Of a DNA stretch of 64,000 nucleotides, positions 8,313 through 15,966 are shown in pieces. The notes below the pieces were generated by a model. That model had not been told where the DNA came from. It saw only the letters and a program-made list of their open reading frames with translations, and did no database searches. This DNA comes from UBA6168 sp041741095 (GTDB taxonomy: Bacteria > Bacteroidota > Bacteroidia > Chitinophagales > Saprospiraceae): the NCBI GenBank assembly GCA_041741095.1, contig JBGSKQ010000099.1, forward strand, positions 50,027 to 114,026, in the 5' to 3' direction. The first letter of the stretch is position 1, and every line of letters starts with the position of its first letter. The translations under genes and the position numbers were made by a program.

Positions 8313-10094
8313 ATGTATTTCAATAATTTTTCACAAAATGGCGAAGCTGGTTTCGATTTCGGCCTCCACGAAGCGGCCCTGGGCAGGCTAAATGCCAATG
8401 GTTCGCTGGAGGGGAAAGACCCTTTTGACGGCAGCCCCTGCTACTTTGCAAACAACAGCGGCAGCCTCCGTGAGGGCTTGCATTCCTCGTCCAGCCGCTC
8501 CGTCGAAAGGCAGCGGAGCATGGTGAAAGGGCTTTCGCAATACCTGTTCGGCAGCCCGGACAAGACCCTGCTGCAATGTTGCGACCTGATCAACCAGCAG
8601 GGCATGAAGCTATACACTGCCGAGGCTAATTCTGCCATTTTTGATTTTTTGAAAAAAAATATCCGCCCCTCCCAGTTCTTTTTCAGCGAATATTTTGGTT
8701 CAAAATACCGCTCTGGCGAACTGGTGGACGGTGTTGCCCACCAGGATTTGCAGCAGCTTTCCTTTCCCGACCATTTTTTCGACGTAGTGATGACGGCGGA
8801 AGTCATGGAGCACGTGCCGGATGCCCTGGCGGCAGAGCGGGAAATCATCCGTGTTTTGAAACCGGGCGGCGGCTACATTTTTACCGTGCCGTACATGGCC
8901 AATACCAAGTATGACGACGTGCGGGCGGTGATGGAAAATGGGCAGGTAAAACACTTGGAAGAACCGCAGTACCACGGCGATCCCATGAGGCCAAAGGAGG
9001 GCATCCTGGTGTTCAGGATTTTCAGTGAGGGCGGCCTGATGTCGAGGTTTGCGGAACTGGGGGCCGATTTTAACACTTACCACATTTTTGACGAAGCTTC
9101 CGGCATCATCAGCGTGGACTCTTTTGTGCATGTTGTTATTAAAAACTGTCAATCCAAAGCGGCAAATGGGGCCATGCCAATGCCTGAAAAGGCCCCTATT
9201 TTTATCCCAAAAATCAACAAGGACAGGGAATACCGTTCATTCATTTTTACCCATATACCCAAGTGCGGCGGCACTAGTTTCAGGGAGTATATTTACCACA
9301 CGGCCCTGGACAACGGTATCGAAAAAGAAAAAATACACGTGCCAGGCTATGGCGGCTTGTCCAACCAGAAGAACATTTCGCAACTGACGAAACTGGAGCT
9401 GGACGCTTACCGCCGCTCGCAAAAAATGGTGTTGGCGGCACATTGCAAGTTCGGCGTACACGAGGAGTTCAAGCTGAACATGGCCGATCCATTTTACTAT
9501 ATCCTGCTGAGGGAGCCGGTTGGGCGTTTTATTTCGCACTATAATTTTTTCCACCGCCGCTTGGGCTACCGAAACCTGAAAGGCATCCACCTGAACGATC
9601 TGGACAAGGCCACCCTGCAAGACATGCTGGAGCGGATGGCCAATATCCAGCTAACGCACTTGATCAATGGAGTCAATTTTTTTAAAAGCAGGCAATCGGT
9701 TTTGAAAAAATTGGCGGGGTATGGCAAGCGATGTGCCCGCGCTTTTTCTTTTGGGAAACTCTTCGTGCCCAGGCCCGTTGGTATCAAGGCCGACCCCGCT
9801 TGGCTTGACGAGGCAGCGCGGCTGTTGGAGGAGGTCTATGGCGCATTTGGGGTATTGGAAAAAATGGAATTGTCGCTGCAATTGCTCCAGGCAAGCGCCC
9901 CTTCCTGGTTACAATTTACTGATACGCCCTTTCCAGAAAAAAACGAAGGCTCAAAAATAGAAGGAGACGACCCAATACGGGAAGACATCATTGAGGCCAT
10001 CAAACAATACAACCGTTTTGACATCATGCTGCACGAAATGGCCAGCAGGATGTTGGACGAAAAATGCAAAACCACCATTCAATATGAACCTTAG
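8313..10094 (+). CDS. Methyltransferase-sulfotransferase fusion protein
   Basis: The start chosen is ATG 8313; a TTG one codon earlier is also possible. Residues 60-270 form a type-11 class I methyltransferase: SFPDHFFDVVMTAEVMEHVP covers motifs II/III and VLKPGGGYIFTVPY is the post-motif region. The usual glycine-rich motif I is not obvious near LLQCCDLINQQ, so SAM binding may be atypical. Residues 300-590 are a sulfotransferase-like domain with P-loop HIPKCGGTSF (about 312) and LLREPVGRFISHY as the 3'-phosphate site. Such type-2 domains usually act on carbohydrates. The 3' end overlaps the next gene by 11 bases, so the two are probably co-translated. The likely role is methylation and sulfation of glycan residues; the substrate is unknown. 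Confidence 0.8.
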   Translation: MYFNNFSQNGEAGFDFGLHEAALGRLNANGSLEGKDPFDGSPCYFANNSGSLREGLHSSSSRSVERQRSMVKGLSQYLFGSPDKTLLQCCDLINQQGMKLYTAEANSAIFDFLKKNIRPSQFFFSEYFGSKYRSGELVDGVAHQDLQQLSFPDHFFDVVMTAEVMEHVPDALAAEREIIRVLKPGGGYIFTVPYMANTKYDDVRAVMENGQVKHLEEPQYHGDPMRPKEGILVFRIFSEGGLMSRFAELGADFNTYHIFDEASGIISVDSFVHVVIKNCQSKAANGAMPMPEKAPIFIPKINKDREYRSFIFTHIPKCGGTSFREYIYHTALDNGIEKEKIHVPGYGGLSNQKNISQLTKLELDAYRRSQKMVLAAHCKFGVHEEFKLNMADPFYYILLREPVGRFISHYNFFHRRLGYRNLKGIHLNDLDKATLQDMLERMANIQLTHLINGVNFFKSRQSVLKKLAGYGKRCARAFSFGKLFVPRPVGIKADPAWLDEAARLLEEVYGAFGVLEKMELSLQLLQASAPSWLQFTDTPFPEKNEGSKIEGDDPIREDIIEAIKQYNRFDIMLHEMASRMLDEKCKTTIQYEP

Positions 10095-10983
10095 CGAATT
10101 GGCAGAAAAATACCCAGAGGTCAAGCACCTGATGGAAAAAGTAGAGCGTTACGAGAAGAACGACTGCTTCCCGCCCGGCCATTTTTATTCGCCCGTGTTC
10201 TCTATTGAAGACCTCCAGGCGAGGGAAGACAAAATCTGGAAAGGTATCGATATAAGGGAAGTGCCCGGCGTGGATCTCAATGACGAAGGCCAGGTGGCCT
10301 TGGTCCAGCAATTGGAGGCTTATTATGAGGAAATGCCCTTTAGCAAAGACATCGAAGGGCTGCGCTATTCTTTTGAAAATAATTTCTATTCCTATACCGA
10401 TGGGATCATCCTCTACTCCATGATGCGGCATTTCAAGCCCAGGAAAATTGTGGAAGTAGGATCGGGCCATTCGTCTGCCCTGATGCTCGATACCAAGGAA
10501 TATTTCAACATGGACACCGAGCTGGTGTTCATCGAACCATATCCCGACAGGCTGCACTCTTTGCTGCGGGAGACGGACAGGGATAGTTGCAGCGTGATCA
10601 TCAGCGCTGTGCAGGAAGTGGATCCGGCTTTCTTTTCGGCGCTCGATGCGGGCGACATCTTGTTCATTGACTCATCTCACGTGGTGAAAACGGGCAGCGA
10701 TTTGCACTACCTGATCTTCGAGGTGATACCCTCGCTTAAAAAAGGCGTCATTATTCATTTCCACGATATTTTTTATCCATTTGAATACCCTAAAAAATGG
10801 GTGTTCCAGGGGCGGAATTGGAACGAAGATTATTTTTTGCGGGCATTTCTGATGTACAACACGGGCTTTAGGATTGCCTTCTTTGCACATTTCCTGCACG
10901 TACACCACAGGCATGTTTTTAAAAATATGCCCCTGTGCTACAAGAATGGGGGTGGTAATATTTGGCTGGAAAAAATTGTTTAA
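10084..10983 (+). CDS. Class I SAM-dependent methyltransferase (Methyltransf_24-like)
   Basis: I place the start at ATG 10084 inside the end of the upstream gene (11-base overlap), giving 299 residues. An in-frame start at 9991 would extend far into the upstream coding region and is less likely. Motif I is IVEVGSGHSSALML near residue 120, followed by an acidic post-motif VFIEPYP. GDILFIDSSH and VIIHFHDIFYP supply the two His/Asp-rich segments common in Methyltransf_24 enzymes from glycan and antibiotic clusters. It lies between two sulfotransferase genes, which fits O-methylation of a surface sugar. There is no signal peptide, so it should be cytoplasmic. Confidence 0.8.
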   Translation: MNLSELAEKYPEVKHLMEKVERYEKNDCFPPGHFYSPVFSIEDLQAREDKIWKGIDIREVPGVDLNDEGQVALVQQLEAYYEEMPFSKDIEGLRYSFENNFYSYTDGIILYSMMRHFKPRKIVEVGSGHSSALMLDTKEYFNMDTELVFIEPYPDRLHSLLRETDRDSCSVIISAVQEVDPAFFSALDAGDILFIDSSHVVKTGSDLHYLIFEVIPSLKKGVIIHFHDIFYPFEYPKKWVFQGRNWNEDYFLRAFLMYNTGFRIAFFAHFLHVHHRHVFKNMPLCYKNGGGNIWLEKIV

Positions 10984-10989
10984 AACATT

Positions 10990-11703
10990 ATGATCATATC
11001 CCTGCACATGCCTAAGACGGGAGGGACGAGTTTCCTGGAATTGCTGAGCGGGCATTTTAAAGGTGCTTTTATGAAAGATTATGGCGATAGGCCCATGAGC
11101 ATGCCTGTCGGGGAGCGAATTTTGAAGGCGAAAAAAGCGAGGGTAAAAAATAGTATTTACGGACAGTTTTTGCTCCGGTATCAAGGAATACAGTGCATTC
11201 ACGGTCATTTTTTACCGTACAAGTATCAATGTTTTTTAAAAGAGCAGGATGTCGCATTCGTCACTTGGCTCAGGGATCCTTTCGAACGGTTTACTTCTCA
11301 TTACCATTATTGGCGCAGAACCTATAGCAAGCAGGCGGTCAATCCGTTTCATATAAAAATGGTGGAGGAAAATTGGTCGTTTGACGACTTCTGCTTTTCA
11401 CCGCATTTTCAGAATTTTTACGCCAGCTTTCTTTGGAACTTCCCTATCGAAAACTTCGATTTCATCGGCATTAGCGAATATTACGAATCGGAGATAACTT
11501 GGTTCGCCAATCATTTTTTAAAAGAAAATTTAATAGAGATTGCCCATAGAAATGTGAATCCCGAAAAGAAAAACATGGTGTCGCCAGATGAAAGATGGCT
11601 GGAAAAATTCAAGAAATTTCATGCCTTGGATTATGCCATTTATGAATACGCACTGCGAAAAAGATTGGAAAGATGTAATGCCGAACGTCTTCCATCTGCA
11701 TAA
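10990..11703 (+). CDS. Sulfotransferase family 2-like protein
   Basis: The 237-residue protein starts with HMPKTGGTSFLELL, a 5'-phosphosulfate P-loop placed almost at the N-terminus as in the carbohydrate (HS2ST-like) sulfotransferase family. FVTWLRDPFERFTSHYHYW supplies the Arg/Ser of the 3'-phosphate-binding site. No transmembrane anchor is seen, consistent with a cytoplasmic bacterial enzyme that uses PAPS. It begins 6 bases after the methyltransferase stop. The sequence is AT-richer than the preceding genes, which may hint at a separate origin within the cluster. The acceptor is presumably the polysaccharide made here. Confidence 0.85.
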   Translation: MIISLHMPKTGGTSFLELLSGHFKGAFMKDYGDRPMSMPVGERILKAKKARVKNSIYGQFLLRYQGIQCIHGHFLPYKYQCFLKEQDVAFVTWLRDPFERFTSHYHYWRRTYSKQAVNPFHIKMVEENWSFDDFCFSPHFQNFYASFLWNFPIENFDFIGISEYYESEITWFANHFLKENLIEIAHRNVNPEKKNMVSPDERWLEKFKKFHALDYAIYEYALRKRLERCNAERLPSA

Positions 11704-11717
11704 CCATTCAGTTTGAG

Positions 11718-12848
11718 ATGAAGCGCAACGCACAAATCAATCCTAAAAATATTGGTCTGAACTGCTTGATTTCCCTCATGGCCATCTTGTTGACATTACT
11801 GTTGGGTGAGGTGCTGGTTCGGATATTTTCGCCACAACAATTGACCCTACAGAACAACAAAATCTGGATGCCAGATTCTCAATTAGGTTGGAAAAAAGCG
11901 CCCTTTGTAAATGAATTCATCAATACAGGCGAACAGACCGTTTCGATTGTGACCGATTCGTTGGGATATAGAATAAACAAGAATCCAGTTACAGGCAAGG
12001 AGTGCCAACAGGTTATCTTATTCCTCGGAGATTCCTTCCTCGAATCGCTTCAAGTTGAAAACGAAGACACCTACCCAGAACTGTTGTGCAAAAAATTGAA
12101 TAAAAAGCGGACGCCCGGATATTGCGCCGTGAATACTGGGGTTGGAGGCTGGGAACCCTCGCAATATTACTTGCAAGCAAAATTGGAATTGGAAAGAAAG
12201 CATTACAACCTCGTCGTTGTTGGCATATTCCTGGGCAATGATTTCATCCAAAAGTTCGACACCATCATTCCGCCTCGCCAGCCCATCAGAAAACACAGCC
12301 TGCGGCTGCCCAAATCGCTTGAAAAAAGAGAGTTGCAAACAGCGCTTTGGAAGCCCGTTAAAAACTACTTGTCTGCCCGTTCGCACCTGTTCGTGCTGCT
12401 CAAAAAAAGCGTGGAATATTATGCTGCCAAAGAGACGGGCGGACAATATATTGAACCCCAATTTCTCAAGGCAAACGATAAGGCGGGATTTTGGGAAGTG
12501 ACATTGAATGCCTGCAAACACTTACAAGAACTGGCAAATAGAAAAAAAACGCCACTTGTTTTTTGCTTTTTGCCCACCACCTATCAAGTGGATGAACGCC
12601 TATTTTTTAATTATCTAAAGGCGGCAGGCGTGGACAAAGCATCGGTAGATCTTGAACTGCCAAATAGGATTTTTGGAAAGATGTTGGCTGAAGGCGGTAT
12701 GAGGGTCGCCGATCCGCTGCCCTTTTTTCGTGAACAAGGAAAAAAAGGGACGCTATTCGGCAAAATCGATAGGCATTTTAACGAACTGGGACATTTTTCT
12801 GTTGCCGAATTTATCTATCCCTTGGTTGACTCTATCCTTCAGGATTAG
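11718..12848 (+). CDS. SGNH/GDSL hydrolase-like protein with N-terminal membrane anchor
   Basis: Residues 13-32 are a single hydrophobic segment, so the catalytic domain should face the periplasm. Block I is FLGDSFLES (Ser near residue 105), VNTGVGGWEPSQY gives the block II Gly, FLGNDF is the GxND block III, and DRHFNELGH near residue 349 provides the Asp-x-x-His pair. All catalytic SGNH elements are therefore present. Related proteins add or remove acetyl groups on exopolysaccharides. It lies 14 bases after a sulfotransferase and is the last + strand gene of the cluster before a hairpin terminator. O-acetylation or deacetylation of the sulfated glycan is the likely job, by inference. Confidence 0.78.
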   Translation: MKRNAQINPKNIGLNCLISLMAILLTLLLGEVLVRIFSPQQLTLQNNKIWMPDSQLGWKKAPFVNEFINTGEQTVSIVTDSLGYRINKNPVTGKECQQVILFLGDSFLESLQVENEDTYPELLCKKLNKKRTPGYCAVNTGVGGWEPSQYYLQAKLELERKHYNLVVVGIFLGNDFIQKFDTIIPPRQPIRKHSLRLPKSLEKRELQTALWKPVKNYLSARSHLFVLLKKSVEYYAAKETGGQYIEPQFLKANDKAGFWEVTLNACKHLQELANRKKTPLVFCFLPTTYQVDERLFFNYLKAAGVDKASVDLELPNRIFGKMLAEGGMRVADPLPFFREQGKKGTLFGKIDRHFNELGHFSVAEFIYPLVDSILQD

Positions 12849-12870
12849 CCTTACATAAATCTCCGCAAAC

Positions 12871-12908
12871 GAAAAAAGCTTCCTGCGAATGTGCAAGTGG
12901 CTTTTTTC
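12871..12908. terminator. Bidirectional rho-independent terminator
   Basis: Nine-base arms GAAAAAAGC (12871-12879) and GCTTTTTTC (12900-12908) pair perfectly. They sit between convergent genes that end at 12848 (+) and 12935 (-). The A/T-rich flanks give a U tract in both directions. Confidence 0.7.
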
Positions 12909-12934
12909 AAAACCAGTTTGTGATGGCTATTAGC

Positions 12935-13756
12935 TCATAGATAACCAGCTAGCTCCATCCCTTTTTCAAGCTTGGTTTTGATTTTTTCAATCAATTCAGG
13001 GCTTATTTCGTCTTGGTAATTCCTGCGGCTGCCTTTGTTAATAAATTGTATGTTTTTTTCATTGAACACTTTTTTTCTTACAGGTGAATAAAATGCACCC
13101 CTAATCTCATTTTGTATTTCGTATTGCTCTAATTTCTTCATGTTTTCAAATGAAGATAGCACACAGCTTTTTTCGATATTTTCAGAAGTAAACCCAAGTT
13201 CTAATTTTGAATTCAGATCAGAAATAACCCCAACTGTATCTTCAATTAAATCCTCATACCTGATTAAATAAACCGGGATTTCTTTATTGATATCCAACCA
13301 GGAGACTACGTTGTGATTCCAACCCCCTGCATATTCACTTGGACTGTTGGGATCCATGCCTTTTTCATCTGCGTAGTTGATAAAAATTTGTATTATTTGA
13401 TCCCTGCCTTCAGGAGTGGCAAAAACTTCCATCCCTTCCAAAATATAGTGGTCTATCCTGGACATCAGCGTATTCAAAGGGTTTCTTACGATATAGATAC
13501 AAACGCTAATGTGCTCGCTAAACGGAAGGCCTTCATGGTAGGGGAAATGGCTTTTCACAAAAAATTTTTTTCCAGTTTTCAGCTTTTCCTGGATTTTATC
13601 GTCCTGCAACCTTGTCGTCAAATAAAAAAAATTGACATCAGCCGATTGCTTCAGTACTCCATAAGTGCATGTGTACATCAGAAACCTAAACCAAGTGGCT
13701 CCCGACTTTGGGTATGAGCATACGTAGTATATTGGTTTATCTTTTCTAAAATCCAT
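12935..13756 (-). CDS. Sulfotransferase domain protein (Sulfotransfer_1-like)
   Basis: The protein is 273 residues. SYPKSGATWFRFL near residue 15 is the PAPS P-loop; the usual PKSGTTW has Ala in place of the first Thr. IYIVRNPLNTLMSR near residue 87 is the 3'-phosphate-binding segment with conserved Arg and Ser. IRYEDLIED (about 167) matches the loop seen in cytosolic-type sulfotransferases. Base composition is distinctly AT-rich compared with the glycan genes at the left edge. It is convergent with the glycan operon and lies downstream, in the same direction, of a T9SS surface protein, although a terminator separates them. The substrate is unknown; the sulfated surface glycan is likely. Confidence 0.85.
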   Translation of the reverse strand: MDFRKDKPIYYVCSYPKSGATWFRFLMYTCTYGVLKQSADVNFFYLTTRLQDDKIQEKLKTGKKFFVKSHFPYHEGLPFSEHISVCIYIVRNPLNTLMSRIDHYILEGMEVFATPEGRDQIIQIFINYADEKGMDPNSPSEYAGGWNHNVVSWLDINKEIPVYLIRYEDLIEDTVGVISDLNSKLELGFTSENIEKSCVLSSFENMKKLEQYEIQNEIRGAFYSPVRKKVFNEKNIQFINKGSRRNYQDEISPELIEKIKTKLEKGMELAGYL

Positions 13757-13773
13757 AGAATGGCTAAAAAAGA

Positions 13774-13806
13774 AGCGCCAACCAACATCTTCTGCTGATT
13801 GGCGCT
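13774..13806 (-). terminator. Rho-independent terminator for the S74-type surface protein gene
   Basis: Arms AGCGCCAA (13774-13781) and TTGGCGCT (13799-13806) are exact complements. On the - strand the stem is followed by a T-rich run (TTCTTTTTT). It lies just downstream of the gene ending at 13840. Confidence 0.75.
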
Positions 13807-13839
13807 TTTATGTGAAATCTAACAAATGGTAGATTAATA

Positions 13840-15024
13840 TTAGTTGTTTATGAGCACCATTTTCTTGGTGTCAATGATTTTGCCGTCAACAACGAGTGTA
13901 TAGACATAATCACCAGGAGCCAATTCCCTTGCTTTGATGTTCAGAGCCCCAACGCCTTCGGCTTTTGGCAGGTCAACTTTGCGCATCACTGCACCTTGTA
14001 CATTGGAAATCTGGATGTATGCCGTTGTGAAGTTTTTCGGCAAGCTGTATTCAATGGAAGTGTTTACGCTGAAAGGATTTGGCGCATTTTGCTTCAAGTA
14101 AGAACCGTTGGCACCTTCCAAGGTAATATTGGTCACGCTGCCCGGCGTAGTGCCGTTATTGGTCAACATGGCTTCGATTTTGTCAAGCCTTGCTTCCAAA
14201 TCTTCGATTTTGCGGTCACGCTCATTGATCATTTCCTGTTGTTCTTTGATGGCATTGATCAACATATAGGTAACGGCAGTACCCTGATAAGTAAGGAGTG
14301 TTTCAGGCAATTTTGTGCTGGTGTCGTCGCCTTCAATTTTAACCTTTACCTCCTCAACAGTGTAAGGAGCGATCTTTTGCATTTCCTGTGCAATAATACC
14401 AACATATTCTTTATCGCTCGGATAACCAGTTTCGGGTTTGTACTGGAAGAATACAGGCTTGATTTGGAGGACTTGCTGTAGGCCATCGGTGAAAGGATGC
14501 ACATTGGTTTTGATACGTGCATCGGAAGGAGTCGCCCAAGAGCCGCCGCCCGGTTTGGAGGCATCGCCCGTGATGAGGTTCAACTCATGGGTGAGGGCGC
14601 CCATTGCACCGGCCGTGTTCATCCTGATCTGACCTAAGTTGTTTACCCGTAAACGCTCTGTGCCGAGCACTGTTGTTGTGTTGGCAGTGGTCAAAAAAGC
14701 CACAGTGGTAGCTGCATATTGTCCACCTGAACCACCACCAAAGAGTACTTGGTTGTTGTTGAGGTCCGATTGTGCATTGAAATAAGCAAAATGCACGTTT
14801 GGATCTGAGTAGTGCCTCATTAGGAAGTTTGACTGTTTGTTGTTCGGGTAGGTGCCATTGTTGGTAAACATGCACCCGCCGCCTAACACTTCCAGTTGCC
14901 TAGCCGGCGTAGATGTGCCAATGCCCACTTTACCATCAGCGATGACCTTTAACTGGGCAAAGGAGGACATACTGAAAAAACCGAGAACCAAAGTGGTGAG
15001 AAGAGTAAATCTTACGGTCTTCAT
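13840..15024 (-). CDS. T9SS-exported protein with peptidase S74 (endosialidase chaperone) domain
   Basis: The protein is 394 residues. Residues 1-23 are a signal peptide ending SMSSFA. Residues 25-165 resemble phage-tail-like beta repeats (DGKVGIGTSTPARQLEVLGG). Residues 168-260 match the S74 intramolecular chaperone domain: SDARIKTNVHPFTDGL and YVGIIAQEMQKIAPY. A coiled coil at 265-292 (RKIEDLEARLDKIEAML) would support trimerisation. Residues 312-394 are a type A T9SS sorting domain (NAPNPFSVNTSIEYSLP to the terminal KMVLINN). S74 domains fold trimeric fibres and are often autocleaved, so this is probably a trimeric surface fibre. A hairpin terminator follows the gene. No operon partner is evident. 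Confidence 0.85.
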   Translation of the reverse strand: MKTVRFTLLTTLVLGFFSMSSFAQLKVIADGKVGIGTSTPARQLEVLGGGCMFTNNGTYPNNKQSNFLMRHYSDPNVHFAYFNAQSDLNNNQVLFGGGSGGQYAATTVAFLTTANTTTVLGTERLRVNNLGQIRMNTAGAMGALTHELNLITGDASKPGGGSWATPSDARIKTNVHPFTDGLQQVLQIKPVFFQYKPETGYPSDKEYVGIIAQEMQKIAPYTVEEVKVKIEGDDTSTKLPETLLTYQGTAVTYMLINAIKEQQEMINERDRKIEDLEARLDKIEAMLTNNGTTPGSVTNITLEGANGSYLKQNAPNPFSVNTSIEYSLPKNFTTAYIQISNVQGAVMRKVDLPKAEGVGALNIKARELAPGDYVYTLVVDGKIIDTKKMVLINN

Positions 15025-15148
15025 GTTGTGTAGGTTTAAAAATGATGAATTTGGTGAATTTTAAATATCAATCAAGAAGGGATGCACTCACAAAGTTAGT
15101 AAAAACTGGTATTCAATGCCCGTTTTTGCCAAAAACTTCTGGAATGTG

Positions 15149-15895
15149 TTAATTTTTCCAATCGGCGCAGTCCCAACCCAAGAGTTGCTCTACTTCGTTG
15201 ATGTTGTTTTTGAACAACATGTTCAAATATTCGCGCTCTTCCGGCGAAATTTTTCTGTGATAAGTGCTGGTAAAGGTTTTTTGTTCAACTATTGAGTGGT
15301 TTGCGCCGACCCCAAGGAATTCAAAAACCTTTTCAATCCAAGTTACTTGGTTTTGCAGGTAGTCTTCGTATTTGATAAACAGCACTTGCTGCTTTGGAAA
15401 ATACCTGAAAACCCTGCGTACCTGTTGTGCGTACATGCCCCTGTCAATGTAAGAATAAATCCTGTGTTGGAATGGCAGCGCCTCTTTTGAACGCTCACTT
15501 TCATTTATCGTGCAATAAAGAAAATCAGCAGTTTCCTGCTTTCTTTCTGTCTCCATGTTCCAATGCGAAAACGCCCTTTCCACGGGGTTTCGAAGTATTG
15601 CGATGAGCTTCATATTGGGGTTGTATTCCCAAATACGCCTCATGCTTGGCTCCCAATACAAATAGATGGGGGACGCCTCGCCGTAACATTTGGCCTTGGA
15701 TTGCCAATCAAATTGGCTTTCCAACATCCCGTAATCCACTGGTGATTGGGCGAATATTTCCTCGTTGTCAAAAAAGTGGACTTCCTTTTGCCTGGCCACC
15801 CCAATTTCTGGGTGTTGGCGCAGGTAGTGATCCAAAGAACTGGTGCCAGCTTTTTGAGCACCTATTATTAGGAAGTTTATCTTTTTATAAGTCAA
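15149..15895 (-). CDS. Sulfotransferase (heparan-type NST-like)
   Basis: This 248-residue protein begins with INFLIIGAQKAGTSSLDHYL, the PAPS-binding loop of the NDST/HS3ST-type family (GxxKxGTSSL). RQKEVHFFDNE is the K-E-HFFD substrate motif of that group, and IAILRNPVERAFSHWNM is the 3'-phosphate site. IKYEDYLQN near residue 170 is also conserved. All sulfotransferase landmarks are therefore intact. There is no signal or anchor, unlike eukaryotic Golgi members. It is the fifth sulfotransferase domain in 16 kb, and its upstream neighbour is the giant mosaic gene, separated by a terminator. Confidence 0.88.
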   Translation of the reverse strand: MTYKKINFLIIGAQKAGTSSLDHYLRQHPEIGVARQKEVHFFDNEEIFAQSPVDYGMLESQFDWQSKAKCYGEASPIYLYWEPSMRRIWEYNPNMKLIAILRNPVERAFSHWNMETERKQETADFLYCTINESERSKEALPFQHRIYSYIDRGMYAQQVRRVFRYFPKQQVLFIKYEDYLQNQVTWIEKVFEFLGVGANHSIVEQKTFTSTYHRKISPEEREYLNMLFKNNINEVEQLLGWDCADWKN

Positions 15896-15924
15896 ACCTA
15901 ACTAAATAACTGGGTAGTTGAAAA

Positions 15925-15954
15925 ACATCGGCTTTTCCGCAGGAAAGCCGATGT
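15925..15954 (-). terminator. Rho-independent terminator of the 3103-residue protein gene
   Basis: Arms ACATCGGCTTT (15925-15935) and AAAGCCGATGT (15944-15954) are perfect 11-base complements. On the - strand a TTTTT run follows, just beyond the gene that ends at 15967. Confidence 0.8.
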
Positions 15955-15966
15955 CTTTGTATATCC

